64,000 bases of DNA from Pseudomonas asiatica (GCF_040214835.1 NZ_CP157874.1:872001-936000), one strand, 5' to 3'. Positions 25,677-37,623 are shown, counted from the first letter of the stretch. Translations and numbers: made by a program. The notes: generated from the letters alone by a model not told the origin.

Positions 25677-26861
25677 AGATCGCGTAGCACCCAGCCTCGA
25701 AGCTGGTGAAGTCGCAGCCTGGTTCCGGGCTGCATGCAGATACCCCTCGAACTGCTCGACAATCGCCGGCCAGCCCTGGCGACTGGCATGCTTTCGCGCA
25801 TTCAGGCGCACCCGGCGCAACGTCTCCTCTTCTTCCAGCAGCCAGCAGGCAGAGTCGATGAACGCCGCCTGGTCCCCCGGCATGGCCAGCGCACCGCTAT
25901 GGCCATGGCGAATATGCTGCGCGGCGGCCGCCTCGTCATAGGCGACCACCGCCAACCCCGAGGCCATGGCTTCGAGCACCACATTGCCAAAGGTTTCGGT
26001 CAGGCTCGGAAACAGGAACAGGTCACCGCTGGCATAGTGTTCGGCCAGTAGCTCGCCTCGCTGGGCGCCGCAGAACACGGCATCCGGTACCTGCTGTTCG
26101 AGGGCGGCACGCTGTGGGCCGTCACCCACCATGATCAGGCGCAGGCGTTTGTGTGGATAAGTTTTCTGCAGGGCCTCCAGGCTTGGGCGCAGCAAACCCA
26201 GGTTCTTTTCTGCCGCCAGCCGCCCGACATGCAGCACGGCGATGTCGTCCGGGCCGAGCCCCCAGCTTTCCCGTAATGCGGGGCTGCGCCGGGCCGGGTT
26301 GAACAGGCAGGCATCGACCCCCCGGGCCAGTAGCTCCAGGCGTTCGAAACCGCGGCGTTCAAGCTCCAGGCGCTGACTTAGGCTGGGTACCAGGGTGGTC
26401 GCCGTGCGCCGATGGAACCAGCGCAGGTAGTTGGTGAGCAGGCGCGTCAGCAGGCCCAACCCGTACTGGCCGGAATACTGCGGGAAGTTGGTGTGGAAGC
26501 CGCTGACCACCGCTACCCCCAGGCGCCGGGCCGCGCGCAGTGCGCTGAGCCCAAGCGGCCCCTCGGTGGCGATGTACAGCACATCCGGGCGCTGCCGGCG
26601 CCAGCGGCGCAACAGCTTGTGCATCGACACCTCGCCCCATTGCAAGCCCGGGTAACCAGGCAGGGGCCAGCCACGGCACAGCACCAGGTTCGGGTCGTTG
26701 TGCAGTGGTGCTTCACCGGCCTGGCGCGGGCGCACCACTTCGATCTCATGGCCGCGTTGGCGCAACCCTTCGCTGAGCCGGCCAAGGGTATTGGCCACGC
26801 CGTTGATCTCGGGTGGGAAGGTTTCGCTGACCAGGGTAATGCGTAGGGCGGGTGTATTCAT
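25671..26861 (-). CDS. GT4 glycosyltransferase (Agt/MgtA-like)
   Basis: The 396-residue retaining glycosyltransferase (GT-B fold, family GT4) has the N-terminal PPEINGVANTLGRL loop, the HVGRLAAEKNLGLL motif and the E-x7-E block TETFGNVVLEAMASGLAV. Relatives include SQD2, MgtA and the Agt enzymes that glycosylate diacylglycerol in phosphate starvation. In P. aeruginosa the similarly placed PA0842 lies in a syntenic stretch (pta, slyD, gpx, cysZ, trxB), as I recall. A PhoB-type box is directly upstream. Start 26861 (MNTPALRITLVSETF). The last codons and stop lie in a REP element. Confidence 0.85.
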   Translation of the reverse strand: MNTPALRITLVSETFPPEINGVANTLGRLSEGLRQRGHEIEVVRPRQAGEAPLHNDPNLVLCRGWPLPGYPGLQWGEVSMHKLLRRWRRQRPDVLYIATEGPLGLSALRAARRLGVAVVSGFHTNFPQYSGQYGLGLLTRLLTNYLRWFHRRTATTLVPSLSQRLELERRGFERLELLARGVDACLFNPARRSPALRESWGLGPDDIAVLHVGRLAAEKNLGLLRPSLEALQKTYPHKRLRLIMVGDGPQRAALEQQVPDAVFCGAQRGELLAEHYASGDLFLFPSLTETFGNVVLEAMASGLAVVAYDEAAAAQHIRHGHSGALAMPGDQAAFIDSACWLLEEEETLRRVRLNARKHASRQGWPAIVEQFEGYLHAARNQAATSPASRLGATRSV

Positions 26862-26894
26862 GACAAAAAGTGTCCGCCTGCTGGATTGCGCCAA

Positions 26895-26925
26895 TGTGAC
26901 TGCCATGTGACGTACAGATGACGCC
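26895..26925 (-). promoter_or_regulatory. Candidate PhoB box upstream of the glycosyltransferase
   Basis: On the minus strand three direct repeats of GTCA(T/C) occur at an exact 11-bp period. On the plus strand the TGAC cores are 26919-26922, 26908-26911 and 26897-26900. This is the spacing and orientation of a Pho box (CTGTCAT-A/T4 repeats), reading toward the glycosyltransferase. The A/T-rich spacers of the consensus are poorly kept and the -10 is unclear. Confidence 0.6.
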
Positions 26926-27034
26926 TGATCGCTGACGCTTTTCGCCTTGTGAATTTTTCCTTGCAAGGGTGCTCAAGAGGGGGCACCGGCAGCCGATGAA
27001 GATGCATTCGACGATGCGCTCCAGGAGAGCGGTG

Positions 27035-28351
27035 ATGTTCAACAACAAGCTCAAGCAAGAAATCCGGCAGTTGCGCGAAGACCTGATGTCCATCGAACAG
27101 GTCAAGAGTAGCCTCGACAGCGAGATGCTGGTACTGCAACTCGACCCCCAGGGGCGGATCGAGATGGTCAACGGCAACTTCGAGAGCGAGATGCTCTACC
27201 GTGCCGAACAATTGCTTGGGCGCAACATCGAGGACATCGTCCCCGCCCATGTGAAGACGCTGGATTTCTACCAGCGCATGAAAGGCGCGATCAGCCGCGG
27301 TGAACACCTGAACGGTGCATTCCGCCTGCTGCGCGGCAATGGCCAGGAGGCCTGGTTACGGTCGATCCTGCAGCCGGTCAAGAACAGCGAGGGGCGCATC
27401 AAGTATTTCACGCTGCACTCCAGCGACCTTACCCGCACCATCGAGACCTCCCGCGAGCACGAAAGCCTGATCAAGGCGCTGATGCGTTCCACCGCCGTGA
27501 TCGAGTTCGATCTCGATGGCACCGTGCTCACCGCCAACGAACGCTTCCTGGGCACCGTCGGTTACCGCCTGGAGCAGATCCGTGGCAAGCATCACCGCAT
27601 GTTCTGCGAGCCGGAGGAGGCCAACTCGGCCGGCTATCAGGCGTTCTGGGACAAGCTGCGCCGTGGCGAGTACGTTGCCGACCGCTTCAAACGTATCGAC
27701 GCCCATGGCCGGGTGGTCTGGCTGGAGGCTTCGTACAACCCCATCTTCGATGCCCATGACGTGCTGTACAAGGTGGTCAAATTCGCCACCGTCATCACCG
27801 AGCAGGTCAACCAGGAGCAGGCGGTGGCCGAGGCGGCGGATGTTGCCTACAACACCTCGCTGGGTACCGATGCCAGCGCCCGCAAGGCCACCGATGTGGT
27901 CACCCAGAGCGTCAGCGTGATGCGCGGGCTGGAAGCTTCGATGCAAGAGGCGGCAGAGGGCATCCAGGCGCTGGATACCCAATCGCGGGTGATTGGTTCG
28001 ATCATCAAGACCATCAGCGACATTGCCGGGCAGACCAACCTGCTGGCGCTGAACGCGGCCATCGAAGCGGCCCGCGCCGGCGAGCAGGGGCGGGGGTTTG
28101 CCGTGGTTGCCGATGAAGTGCGCCAGCTGGCCTCGCGCACCAGCACCGCCACCGAGGAAATCGCCCGGGTGGTGCAGCAGAACGAGCAACTGGCCCAGGC
28201 GGCAGTGGCGATCATCGACACCAGCAAGCGCCAGGCCGAGCAGGGGCTGGCGCTGGCGGACGAGACAGGGAGCGTGATTGTCGAGATCCAGGACGGGGCC
28301 AAGCGGGTGGTGGATGTGGTGGGGCAGTTTTCCAGCCGGTTGGGGCAGTAG
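27035..28351 (+). CDS. Soluble PAS-PAS chemoreceptor (BdlA/Aer-like)
   Basis: The 438-residue methyl-accepting protein has two PAS domains ([20 protein letters not shown] near 45-65 and [20 protein letters not shown] near 170-190) followed by a signalling domain with the classic hairpin tip [22 protein letters not shown] near 330-350. There are no membrane helices, so it senses inside the cell, possibly redox or oxygen. This is the layout of P. aeruginosa BdlA, which controls biofilm dispersal. ATG 27035 is preceded by AGGAGA; a GTG three bases earlier is possible. Confidence 0.88.
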   Translation: MFNNKLKQEIRQLREDLMSIEQVKSSLDSEMLVLQLDPQGRIEMVNGNFESEMLYRAEQLLGRNIEDIVPAHVKTLDFYQRMKGAISRGEHLNGAFRLLRGNGQEAWLRSILQPVKNSEGRIKYFTLHSSDLTRTIETSREHESLIKALMRSTAVIEFDLDGTVLTANERFLGTVGYRLEQIRGKHHRMFCEPEEANSAGYQAFWDKLRRGEYVADRFKRIDAHGRVVWLEASYNPIFDAHDVLYKVVKFATVITEQVNQEQAVAEAADVAYNTSLGTDASARKATDVVTQSVSVMRGLEASMQEAAEGIQALDTQSRVIGSIIKTISDIAGQTNLLALNAAIEAARAGEQGRGFAVVADEVRQLASRTSTATEEIARVVQQNEQLAQAAVAIIDTSKRQAEQGLALADETGSVIVEIQDGAKRVVDVVGQFSSRLGQ

Positions 28352-28377
28352 GACCAGGATCAGACGCGGTCTGCTTC

Positions 28378-28500
28378 TTTGTGGGAGCGGCCTTGTGTCG
28401 CGAAAGGGCCGCAAAGCGGCCCCAGCAATTTGTGCATTAGTGCTGATATCCTGGGGCCGCTCTGCGGCCCTTTCGCGACACAAGGCCGCTCCCACAGGAG
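28378..28500. repeat. REP pair, GGCC-TTGTGTCGC type
   Basis: Inverted REP units with GTGGGAGCGGCCTTGTGTCGC cores split as two arms and inner GGGGCCGC/GCGGCCCC hairpins, between the convergent chemoreceptor and cysZ genes. Confidence 0.9.
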
Positions 28501-28522
28501 GCCGCGCAAGGTCCGAGAGGGA

Positions 28523-29251
28523 TCAGTTCCGTTCCCGCACCCAGAACAACGTGGCCCCGGCCACCGCCGCCGGCATCATCAGCACGTTCACCAGCGGGAT
28601 CATCAACGCCAGGTAGGTAATGCCGCCAAAGCCCAGGCTCTGCCAGCGTTTCTGGCGCAGCCAGGCGAGCATGTCCTGCCAGCTCATCTTGTTGTTGTCC
28701 GCCGGGTAGTCGATGTACTGGATAGCCATCATCCACACCCCGAAGATCAGCCAAAGCGGCGCCGCCACCACGTTGACCACCGGGATCAGCGACAGGATGA
28801 ACAGGCCGATTGCCCGTGGCAGGAAGTAGCCCAGCTTGCGCATTTCACGGCCGAAGGTCCGTGGCACCATGGCCACCAGTTCGCCCCAGCTGAATGCCGG
28901 GAAGTTGTCCTGCCCACGCACCACCACCTCGACCTTTTCCGCCAGGAAACCATTGAAAGGCGCGGCAATGATGTTGGCTGCCAAGGTGAAGGTGAAGAAC
29001 ACCATCAGCACCAACAAGGCAACGAACAGCGGCCAGAGAATGTAGCTGAGGAAGCTCAACCAATCCGGCAGCGTCGGCATCAGGGCATCAAGCCAAAGGT
29101 CGAATTGATGCCCGGCGAAGTAGATCAGGCCGCCGAACAGCAGCAGGTTGACCGCCAGCGGCAGCAGCACGAACAACCGCAGGTTGGGGCTCAGCACCAG
29201 TTTCAGGCCTTCGCGCAGGTACTGGGGGCCAGAGAGGACAGGGGCTTGCAT
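28523..29251 (-). CDS. cysZ: Sulfate transporter CysZ
   Basis: The 242-residue inner-membrane protein has about four to five membrane helices and the CysZ-typical N terminus ([23 protein letters not shown]) and C-terminal segment [20 protein letters not shown]. CysZ brings sulfate into the cell for cysteine synthesis. I chose ATG 29251 ([10 protein letters not shown], with GGAG about 8 nt upstream); a much longer open frame upstream lacks membrane character and is not real. The gene is divergent from trxB. Confidence 0.88.
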   Translation of the reverse strand: MQAPVLSGPQYLREGLKLVLSPNLRLFVLLPLAVNLLLFGGLIYFAGHQFDLWLDALMPTLPDWLSFLSYILWPLFVALLVLMVFFTFTLAANIIAAPFNGFLAEKVEVVVRGQDNFPAFSWGELVAMVPRTFGREMRKLGYFLPRAIGLFILSLIPVVNVVAAPLWLIFGVWMMAIQYIDYPADNNKMSWQDMLAWLRQKRWQSLGFGGITYLALMIPLVNVLMMPAAVAGATLFWVRERN

Positions 29252-30543
<1,292 letters not shown>

Positions 30544-30554
30544 TTCTGAATCGC

Positions 30555-30658
30555 CGGGGCTGCTGCGCAGCCCATCGCGACACAAGGCCGCTCCTACAGG
30601 GATATGCGATCCCTGTAGGAGCGGCCTTGTGTCGCGATAGGGGCGCAAAGCGCCCCCA
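30555..30658. repeat. REP pair, GGCC-TTGTGTCGC type
   Basis: Inverted REP units with a GGGGCTGC outer arm between trxB and the trxB/nadC terminator. Confidence 0.9.
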
Positions 30659-30661
30659 ATG

Positions 30662-30689
30662 AAAAAACCGGCCCTGAGGCCGGTTTTTT
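30662..30689. terminator. Bidirectional terminator between trxB and nadC
   Basis: A perfect 12-bp stem AAAAAACCGGCC (30662-30673) / GGCCGGTTTTTT (30678-30689) with a 4-nt CTGA loop. The A6 and T6 flanks give a U tract on both strands, so it serves convergent trxB and nadC. Confidence 0.94.
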
Positions 30690-30705
30690 CATGCCTGCAA
30701 TCAGC

Positions 30706-31569
<864 letters not shown>

Positions 31570-31796
31570 CTAGATGCCGGCGATTATAGGGCAGGGGGCC
31601 GGTGTGTACAGTCGCCTTGGCGATGACCTTTGGTCGGCCGGTGTGAGCAGGCGGGGTAAATCAGGGTCATTAGCCAGCTAGTGAAACGGCGCTGGCAGCT
31701 GTGTGGATTTTTACCGATAATGGTGACCAGTATTTGGCGTCATGACTTTGACGATCTTCAGCCCCTTCGGGCGAGACACCCTGCAAGGAGTACAGG

Positions 31797-33944
31797 ATGC
31801 AAAAAGAAGGCAAGGTGGTGCCCTTGGCGGCAGCCATCGATCGAGGCGGGCGTACGCCTCTGCCTTGCCTTCCGGTATTGCTCCTGCAGGTGCGCGACAA
31901 GGCCGCCTTGCAGTTGCGTCAGGGCCTGCAGGGCTTGTTCGACAATGCTGACGACACCCTCTTCGAGATGGCCGACAAGGCCTTGGACCGCGGCGACCAG
32001 AACCTGTACTTCGAGGCCATGCGCGACCTGCGCCTGAAGCGCAAGAGCATCGAGCGCGGTTTTCTCGACACGTTCTATGATGCCTTTGCCCGTATCGGCC
32101 AGGTTGACCTGCTGGCGCACATGGCCGAGCCGGGCAACCTGCGCAGCAAGGCCCACGTAGAACGGGCTGGCGCGATAGAAGGCATGGTCGCGCGCGTGCT
32201 GTCACGCGACGGTATTGCCCTGCAGCAACTGGGCCTGCGCTTGCAGGTACTGCTCGACCGCCCCCTGCACGAGCAGCACAACCCGCTGGGGCCCGCAGCG
32301 CTGTGCGGCTACTTCCTCGACGCTGGCCGCAACCTGGGGGTTGGCCTGCGGGTCAAGCTGGTCCTGCTCAAACTGTTCGAGCGCTATGTGTTGCGCGATG
32401 CCGACGTGATCTATAGCGAAGCCAACCAGTTGCTGGCCGCCGCCGGTGTACTGCCTGAATTGCCGTCGGCACCACGTCGGCGTGCCGAAGATCGGCGCAT
32501 GAGCGCAGGTCGTGGGCCGGCGAACCTGGGTCACGAGGTGGGCTCGGACGCGGCAGGGCAGGCTTTCTTTGCCTCGTTGCAAACACTGCTGGCCCCGGTG
32601 CGTGGAAAGTTCGCGCCTCGTTTGCAGGCGGTGGCCGCCGCCCAGCCAATCAGCACCGCCGACCTGCTGCGCCTGCTTTCGCATTTGCAGCACTATGTGC
32701 CCGCTACCCACGAGGCCGACGATTTCGAACTTGGCCAACAGCTTGAACAATTGCTGTTGCGGGTCAGCGTGCGCAGCGGCACACGCCGGCGTATCGATGT
32801 TGCCGACGAGGACATGATCAACCTGGTTGGCCTGCTGTTCGCCTTCATCCAGGACGACGACAACTTGCCGGCCAGCCTGCGTGCGCTGATCGGGCGTTTG
32901 CACATTCCGCTGCTTAAAGTGGCCCTGTTGGACAAGGGGCTGCTCAGTCGTGCCAGCCACCCGGCCCGCCGGCTGCTCAACGAGATCGCTGGCGCGGCAA
33001 TCGGCTGGGAATGCGGCGGCGACGGTATGCGTGACAGCCTGCACCTGCGGGTGGAGCGTATCGTCCAGCGCCTTCTCAATGATTTTGCCGAAGATACCAG
33101 CCTGTTCTCCGAACTGCTCGAAGACTTCCTCGCTTTTAACCAGGACGAGCGGCGGCGCAACGAGCTGCTCGAACAACGCACCCGCGACGCCGAAGAAGGG
33201 CGTGCACGAACACTGCAGGCCAGGCAGCAGGTGCAGCATGCTCTCAACCAACGGCTGCGCGGTAGGTTATTGCCGCAGGTGGTGGTACAGATGCTGGTGC
33301 AAGCCTGGAGCCAGGTACTGCTGCTGGCCTGGCTCAAGCAAGGTGAAGCATCCCAGGCCTGGCGGGATGCCTTGCAGACGATGGACACGCTGCTGGCCAG
33401 CATCACTCCGCCGCATGAGCCGCATGCCTTGCTGCAGCAGGTACCGGGCCTGCTCAAGGCACTGCGCGATGGCCTGGCCAGCGTGGCCCTGGACTCGGCA
33501 GCGACCCGCGAATTCTTCCTGCAACTGGAACAGCTGCACCTGCGTGCCTGCGCGGGTACCGCGATGCAGCCCGGCACTGAGGGCCAGCCCTTGAGCGAAG
33601 TGCTGGTGGCCGAGGACATCGTCCTGGCGATTGCCGAGGAACCCGCTTGTGCTCCGTCGCAGTTTGCCGACGGGCAGGCTGTGGCCGTGCGTCAGGTGCA
33701 GCGCCTGCGTATCGGTACCTGGGTAGAAGTGCTGGACGAGGACGAACCGCTGCGCTGCAAACTGGTGGCGCGCGTCGACAGTAGCGACCGGCTGGTATTC
33801 GCCAACCGCACCGGCATGAAAGTACGCGAATGGAACGGGGCCAGCCTGGCCCGGGCACTGCATCGAGGTGAGGTGCGGGTGCTGGATGACGGGCTTTTGT
33901 TCGAGCGGGCGCTTGAGGCGGTGCTCGACGGGCTGCGGCGGTAG
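31797..33944 (+). CDS. DUF1631 family protein
   Basis: The 715-residue cytoplasmic, mostly helical protein matches DUF1631 (sometimes mislabelled thymidine phosphorylase). It begins MQKEGKVVPL, carries Leu/Gln-rich helical stretches with FDNADDTLFEMADKALDRGD near residue 48, and ends with a small beta-type module (LRIGTWVEVLDEDEPLRCKLVARVD) resembling a PilZ-like or SH3-like fold. AAGGAG precedes the ATG. It is upstream of ampDE but separated by a REP pair, so probably not in one operon. Function unknown. Confidence 0.83.
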   Translation: MQKEGKVVPLAAAIDRGGRTPLPCLPVLLLQVRDKAALQLRQGLQGLFDNADDTLFEMADKALDRGDQNLYFEAMRDLRLKRKSIERGFLDTFYDAFARIGQVDLLAHMAEPGNLRSKAHVERAGAIEGMVARVLSRDGIALQQLGLRLQVLLDRPLHEQHNPLGPAALCGYFLDAGRNLGVGLRVKLVLLKLFERYVLRDADVIYSEANQLLAAAGVLPELPSAPRRRAEDRRMSAGRGPANLGHEVGSDAAGQAFFASLQTLLAPVRGKFAPRLQAVAAAQPISTADLLRLLSHLQHYVPATHEADDFELGQQLEQLLLRVSVRSGTRRRIDVADEDMINLVGLLFAFIQDDDNLPASLRALIGRLHIPLLKVALLDKGLLSRASHPARRLLNEIAGAAIGWECGGDGMRDSLHLRVERIVQRLLNDFAEDTSLFSELLEDFLAFNQDERRRNELLEQRTRDAEEGRARTLQARQQVQHALNQRLRGRLLPQVVVQMLVQAWSQVLLLAWLKQGEASQAWRDALQTMDTLLASITPPHEPHALLQQVPGLLKALRDGLASVALDSAATREFFLQLEQLHLRACAGTAMQPGTEGQPLSEVLVAEDIVLAIAEEPACAPSQFADGQAVAVRQVQRLRIGTWVEVLDEDEPLRCKLVARVDSSDRLVFANRTGMKVREWNGASLARALHRGEVRVLDDGLLFERALEAVLDGLRR

Positions 33945-33985
33945 GCACAACTGTCTTGCACATTATCTGCAAGCTGGCACGATCT

Positions 33986-34072
33986 CTGTGGGAGCGGGCG
34001 TGCCCGCGAAACAAGCGCCGCGGTGGATGGCACCGGCTGCGCCGGTGTTCGCGGGCACGCCCGCTCCCACAG
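33986..34072. repeat. REP pair, CGTGCCC type with inner CACCGGC hairpin
   Basis: Both units carry the GGGCGTGCCC loop, and the inner hairpin is CACCGGCTGCGCCGGTG. It lies between the DUF1631 gene and ampD. Confidence 0.9.
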
Positions 34073-34153
34073 CATTACAATGATTCACATGCAAACGCCG
34101 TTGGCCGCAGGGCATACTGTTGACCTGTTCACGGCGCTCTCAGGATCTGCCCC

Positions 34154-34726
34154 ATGCAATTGGACCGTGCCACTGGCTGGTTCCACGGAATCGGAATCAC
34201 CCATTGCCCCTCGCCGAACTTCAATGCTCGCCCCGAAGGCGAATCGATTTCCCTGCTGGTTATTCACAACATCAGCCTGCCGCCGGCCTGCTTCGGTACC
34301 GGCAAGGTCCAGCAATTCTTCCAGAACCGCCTGGACCCCAATGAGCACTCGTACTTCGCCAGCATCAACCACCTGACCGTATCGGCGCACCTGTTCGTCG
34401 AGCGTGACGGTGCGGTGACCCAGTTCGTGTCATTGCTCGACCGCGCCTGGCATGCTGGTGTGTCGTGCTTCGACGGGCGTGAAGGCTGTAACGATTTCTC
34501 CATCGGCATAGAACTGGAAGGCACCGACGACCTGCCCTATACCGATGCCCAGTACGCGGTGCTGGAGCAACTTACCCGGCACATCCGCGGTGCCTGGCCG
34601 GCCATCGGGCTGGACCGCATCCAGGGCCATAGCGATATTGCCCCGCAGCGCAAGACCGACCCCGGCCCGGCCTTCGACTGGCCGCGCTACCGAAAGGCGC
34701 TGCAGCAAAACGAGGAAAAGGCATGA
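34154..34726 (+). CDS. ampD: 1,6-anhydro-N-acetylmuramyl-L-alanine amidase AmpD
   Basis: The 190-residue zinc amidase cleaves the peptide from anhydro-MurNAc in the cytoplasm during peptidoglycan recycling, and its loss derepresses ampC. Zinc ligands match E. coli His34, His154 and Asp164 as His38, His159 and Asp169; Lys167 and Glu120 fill the other active-site positions. Length fits the small cytosolic AmpD type. It overlaps ampE by 4 bp (ATGA). Confidence 0.95.
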   Translation: MQLDRATGWFHGIGITHCPSPNFNARPEGESISLLVIHNISLPPACFGTGKVQQFFQNRLDPNEHSYFASINHLTVSAHLFVERDGAVTQFVSLLDRAWHAGVSCFDGREGCNDFSIGIELEGTDDLPYTDAQYAVLEQLTRHIRGAWPAIGLDRIQGHSDIAPQRKTDPGPAFDWPRYRKALQQNEEKA

Positions 34727-35553
34727 GTTTTCTGGTGTTGTTGCTGGCGCTTTGGGTCGAGAAGTTCTCGGCCCTGCGCCATCAGGTGCAGCGCGATGGG
34801 TTCTTCCTTGGCGAACTGGTGCGCCTGGAGCGCAGCGGCAAGGTGCACCCATGGTGGACGCTGGCCATTCTGGTGTTGGCACCGGTAGCGCTGCTGGTTT
34901 TGCTGCTGCATGTTCTGGACCCGGTGGCGTATGGCTTGCTGGCGTTGCCGGTGCACCTGCTGGTGCTGATCTACAGCCTGGGCCGCGGCGATGCCAAGGC
35001 ATCGATGGGGCCGTTCCGTGATGCCTGGCGGCGCGGTGATGACCAGGCCGCGCTGCACGTGGCCGAGCGCGACCTGGGTCTGGCGGCCGACGAGCCGCAA
35101 AGCCTGTTGGTGCAGGTGCAGGGCAACCTGCTGTGGCAGGTGTACCAGGGCTTTTTCGCGGTGATCTTCTGGTACTTCGTGCTGGGCCCGGGTGCAGCCC
35201 TGGCCTATCGCTTGCTGGCTCTGTGTGGCGAACACAGCAAGCAACCGACGTTGAAGGCCCGTGCCGAGCAGCTCAGGCATATCATGGACTGGCTGCCGGT
35301 ACGGGTGCTGGCCTTGAGTTTCGCCCTGGTCGGCAACTTTCTCGCGGTTACCCGGGTAATGCTGCACGAGGTGCTCAACTGGCACATCAGCGCCGCCCAC
35401 CTGGTTGCCAGGGTCGGGCGCATTGCCGATGACATTCCCGAACAAGAAGACAGCCAGCGCGGGCTGGGCCGGCTCGACAGCCTGTGGGAACTGCTGCTGC
35501 GCTGTGCGGTGCTGTGGTATGCCGGGTTTGCGCTGTGGACGGTGCTTGTCTGA
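34723..35553 (+). CDS. ampE: AmpE inner-membrane protein
   Basis: The 276-residue membrane protein has about four helices (around residues 45-85, 140-165, 200-220 and 255-276) and an N-terminal LVLLLALWVEKFSALR motif typical of AmpE. In the ampDE operon it is an inner-membrane partner whose biochemical role is not fully settled. Its ATG overlaps the ampD stop, so it is translationally coupled. It is followed by a REP pair and convergent tatD. Confidence 0.9.
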   Translation: MSFLVLLLALWVEKFSALRHQVQRDGFFLGELVRLERSGKVHPWWTLAILVLAPVALLVLLLHVLDPVAYGLLALPVHLLVLIYSLGRGDAKASMGPFRDAWRRGDDQAALHVAERDLGLAADEPQSLLVQVQGNLLWQVYQGFFAVIFWYFVLGPGAALAYRLLALCGEHSKQPTLKARAEQLRHIMDWLPVRVLALSFALVGNFLAVTRVMLHEVLNWHISAAHLVARVGRIADDIPEQEDSQRGLGRLDSLWELLLRCAVLWYAGFALWTVLV

Positions 35554-35562
35554 ACTGACACG

Positions 35563-35659
35563 CTGGCTTCTTCGCGGGCTTGCCCGCTCCCACAGGTACT
35601 GCGCCGGCCTCGAGATTTGAGCGGTCCCTGTAGGAGCGGGCAAGCCCGCGAAGAGGCCC
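35563..35659. repeat. REP pair, CAAGCCC type
   Basis: Both units have the GGGCAAGCCC loop, with CTGGCTTCTTCGCG and GAAGAGGCC outer arms, between convergent ampE and tatD. Confidence 0.9.
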
Positions 35660-35679
35660 ACGCAGGTGCAGCACTTCAG

Positions 35680-36456
35680 CTACCAGCCAAACAACTCGCA
35701 AGCATTGCGGGTGCTGGCTTGAGCCAGTTCGCCAACTTCCACACCCATCACCTGCGCCAGCGCCCCGGCAATCTCCGGCAGGTGTTCCGGGCTGTTCCTT
35801 ACCCCGGGGAACATAACCGGCGCCATGTCCGGCGCATCGGTCTCCAGCACCACGCTGTCCAGCGGCAACCGCGCCAGGGTCTTGCGCAGCCGTAGGGCCT
35901 GCGGCCAGGTACCCGCACCGCCAAGCCCAAGCCGGAAGCCCAGCTTGATGTACTCGCGGGCCTCTTCGTAACTGCCGGCAAACGCATGTATCACCCCCGC
36001 CCGCGCCGGCTTGTAGCGCTTGAGCGTAGCGATCACCTGGGCGTGACTACGACGCACGTGCAGCAGTGCGGGCAGTTCAAAGTCGCAGGCCATCTGCAGT
36101 TGCGCTTCGAACAGCGCCTGCTGGTGGGCCTTGTCCAGGTCTTCGAGGTAATAGTCCAGGCCAAACTCGCCCACGGCACATAGCCGTGGGTCGCCGCGCA
36201 GGCGCTCCAGCCACTCGCGCAGCTGCGCCAGGTGCTCCGGGCGATGCTGGTCAAGGTAGACCGGATGCAGGCCGAGTGCGGCGAACAGGCGCTGATCAGC
36301 ACAGGCCAGGTCCCATACCCGCTGGAAATTTGCCTGGTACACCCCCAGCACCACCATCCTCTCCACCCCGCGCGACGCCGCGTTGGCCAGCAGTTGTGGG
36401 CGGTCGGCGTCGAAGTCGGGGAAGTCCAGGTGGGTGTGGGTGTCGATCAGGCGCAT
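35680..36456 (-). CDS. tatD: TatD-family metal-dependent hydrolase
   Basis: The 258-residue TIM-barrel metallohydrolase begins MRLIDTHTHLDF (HxH metal ligands) and has Glu in AVGEFGLDYY, further ligands in LLHVRRSH and HAFAGS, and Asp in LETDAPDM. TatD-type proteins are DNases in quality control. It is 2 nt downstream of the cra stop and in the same direction, so cra and tatD are one operon. Confidence 0.9.
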   Translation of the reverse strand: MRLIDTHTHLDFPDFDADRPQLLANAASRGVERMVVLGVYQANFQRVWDLACADQRLFAALGLHPVYLDQHRPEHLAQLREWLERLRGDPRLCAVGEFGLDYYLEDLDKAHQQALFEAQLQMACDFELPALLHVRRSHAQVIATLKRYKPARAGVIHAFAGSYEEAREYIKLGFRLGLGGAGTWPQALRLRKTLARLPLDSVVLETDAPDMAPVMFPGVRNSPEHLPEIAGALAQVMGVEVGELAQASTRNACELFGW

Positions 36457-36458
36457 GT

Positions 36459-37454
36459 TCAGGCCGCTGTAATACGTTGCTTGAACGTTCGACCGACGGC
36501 ATGCACGCCAGGTTCGTAACGTTTGTCCTCGATCGCGGCCAGTGCCAGTTCCAGCGCGGTGGCGGCAATCAGGCCATGCTGCTGGGCCATGGCATTGACT
36601 GGCAGCGGCAGGAAGTCGAGCAACTGGTTGTCGCCAAAGGTACCCAGCTGCAGCTGGCGTGAGTCGGCAGTGCGCGCCTGCAGGGTGTCGAACACCCCTT
36701 GCAGCAGCACGTAGGAGGTCGTCACCAGGGCATCCGGCAGGCCGCCAAGGTCATCGATCAGTTGCTGCATCAGGCGCTGGCCGCACTCTCGGCTGAACGC
36801 TTCGCCCTGATAGCGGCGAACCTCGCCGGCATAGCCTTGCAGGGCTTCGTCGAAGCCACCGGCGCGTGCCTGGCTGACCGACAGCTCGGGGCGGGCGCCG
36901 ATCAAGGCGATGCTGCGCGGGGCGGCGCTCAGCAAGCTGGCGGCCAGCTGGCGGCTGGCGTCGCGGTCGTCGCTGATCACTGAGCAGAAGTGCGCAGGGT
37001 CCAGGCGGCGGTCGATGGCGATTACCGGCAGGCCTTTGTCCTGCAGCTCGCGGTAGCTGTCGTCTTCTGGCGGCAGGCAGCTGGCGACGAACAGTGCATC
37101 GCAACGGCGGGCGCGGAACAGCTGTTGCAACTGGCGCTCGCTGTCGGGCTGGTCGTCGCTGCTGGCAATCAGCAACTGGTAGCCACGGGCGCGGGCACCT
37201 TGTTCGAGCTGCTTGGCGATGCGGGCGTAGCTGGGGTTCTCCAGATCCGGGAGAATGAAGCCCAGAGTGCGGGTATGCCGGCTGCGCAGGCCAGCGGCCT
37301 GCGGGTTGGGGGTGAAGCCGTGGGCCTCGACCACCGCGCGTACCCGCTCGACAGTGCTGTTGCTGATGCGCTGTTGTTCGGCCTTGCCATTGATGACGTA
37401 GCTGGCAGTGGTCACGGACACACCGGCCAGACGGGCGATATCGCTGAGTTTCAC
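36459..37454 (-). CDS. cra: Catabolite repressor/activator Cra (FruR)
   Basis: The 331-residue LacI-family regulator has the DNA-binding N terminus KLSDIARLAGVSVTTASYVINGKA and a sugar-binding C-terminal core. In Pseudomonas putida, Cra responds to fructose-1-phosphate and represses the fructose PTS operon, which lies divergently next door. The start is GTG 37454 with AAGGAA upstream; an upstream frame would add 76 residues without a recognisable domain. It heads the cra-tatD pair. Confidence 0.92.
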   Translation of the reverse strand: MKLSDIARLAGVSVTTASYVINGKAEQQRISNSTVERVRAVVEAHGFTPNPQAAGLRSRHTRTLGFILPDLENPSYARIAKQLEQGARARGYQLLIASSDDQPDSERQLQQLFRARRCDALFVASCLPPEDDSYRELQDKGLPVIAIDRRLDPAHFCSVISDDRDASRQLAASLLSAAPRSIALIGARPELSVSQARAGGFDEALQGYAGEVRRYQGEAFSRECGQRLMQQLIDDLGGLPDALVTTSYVLLQGVFDTLQARTADSRQLQLGTFGDNQLLDFLPLPVNAMAQQHGLIAATALELALAAIEDKRYEPGVHAVGRTFKQRITAA

Positions 37455-37611
37455 CGAATTTTCCTTGTTATTACCGGGGCTGGCTGTGAGCCCTGACCGG
37501 GTAGTTTGACCCGGCGAGGGCGCCACGCGCAGACGACCATTGTCGCAATTGTCCGACAGGATGGGGCTTTTTCCTCGGCAGATTATCGAGTAACGTGGCC
37601 GTCTGGTCAGA

Positions 37612-37623
37612 TTAATCGTTTCA
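37612..37623. promoter_or_regulatory. Cra operator in the cra/fruB intergenic region
   Basis: TTAATCGTTTCA differs by one base from the P. putida Cra operator TTAAACGTTTCA as I remember it. It lies between the divergent cra and fruB genes, 117 bases before the fruB start. Confidence 0.8.
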
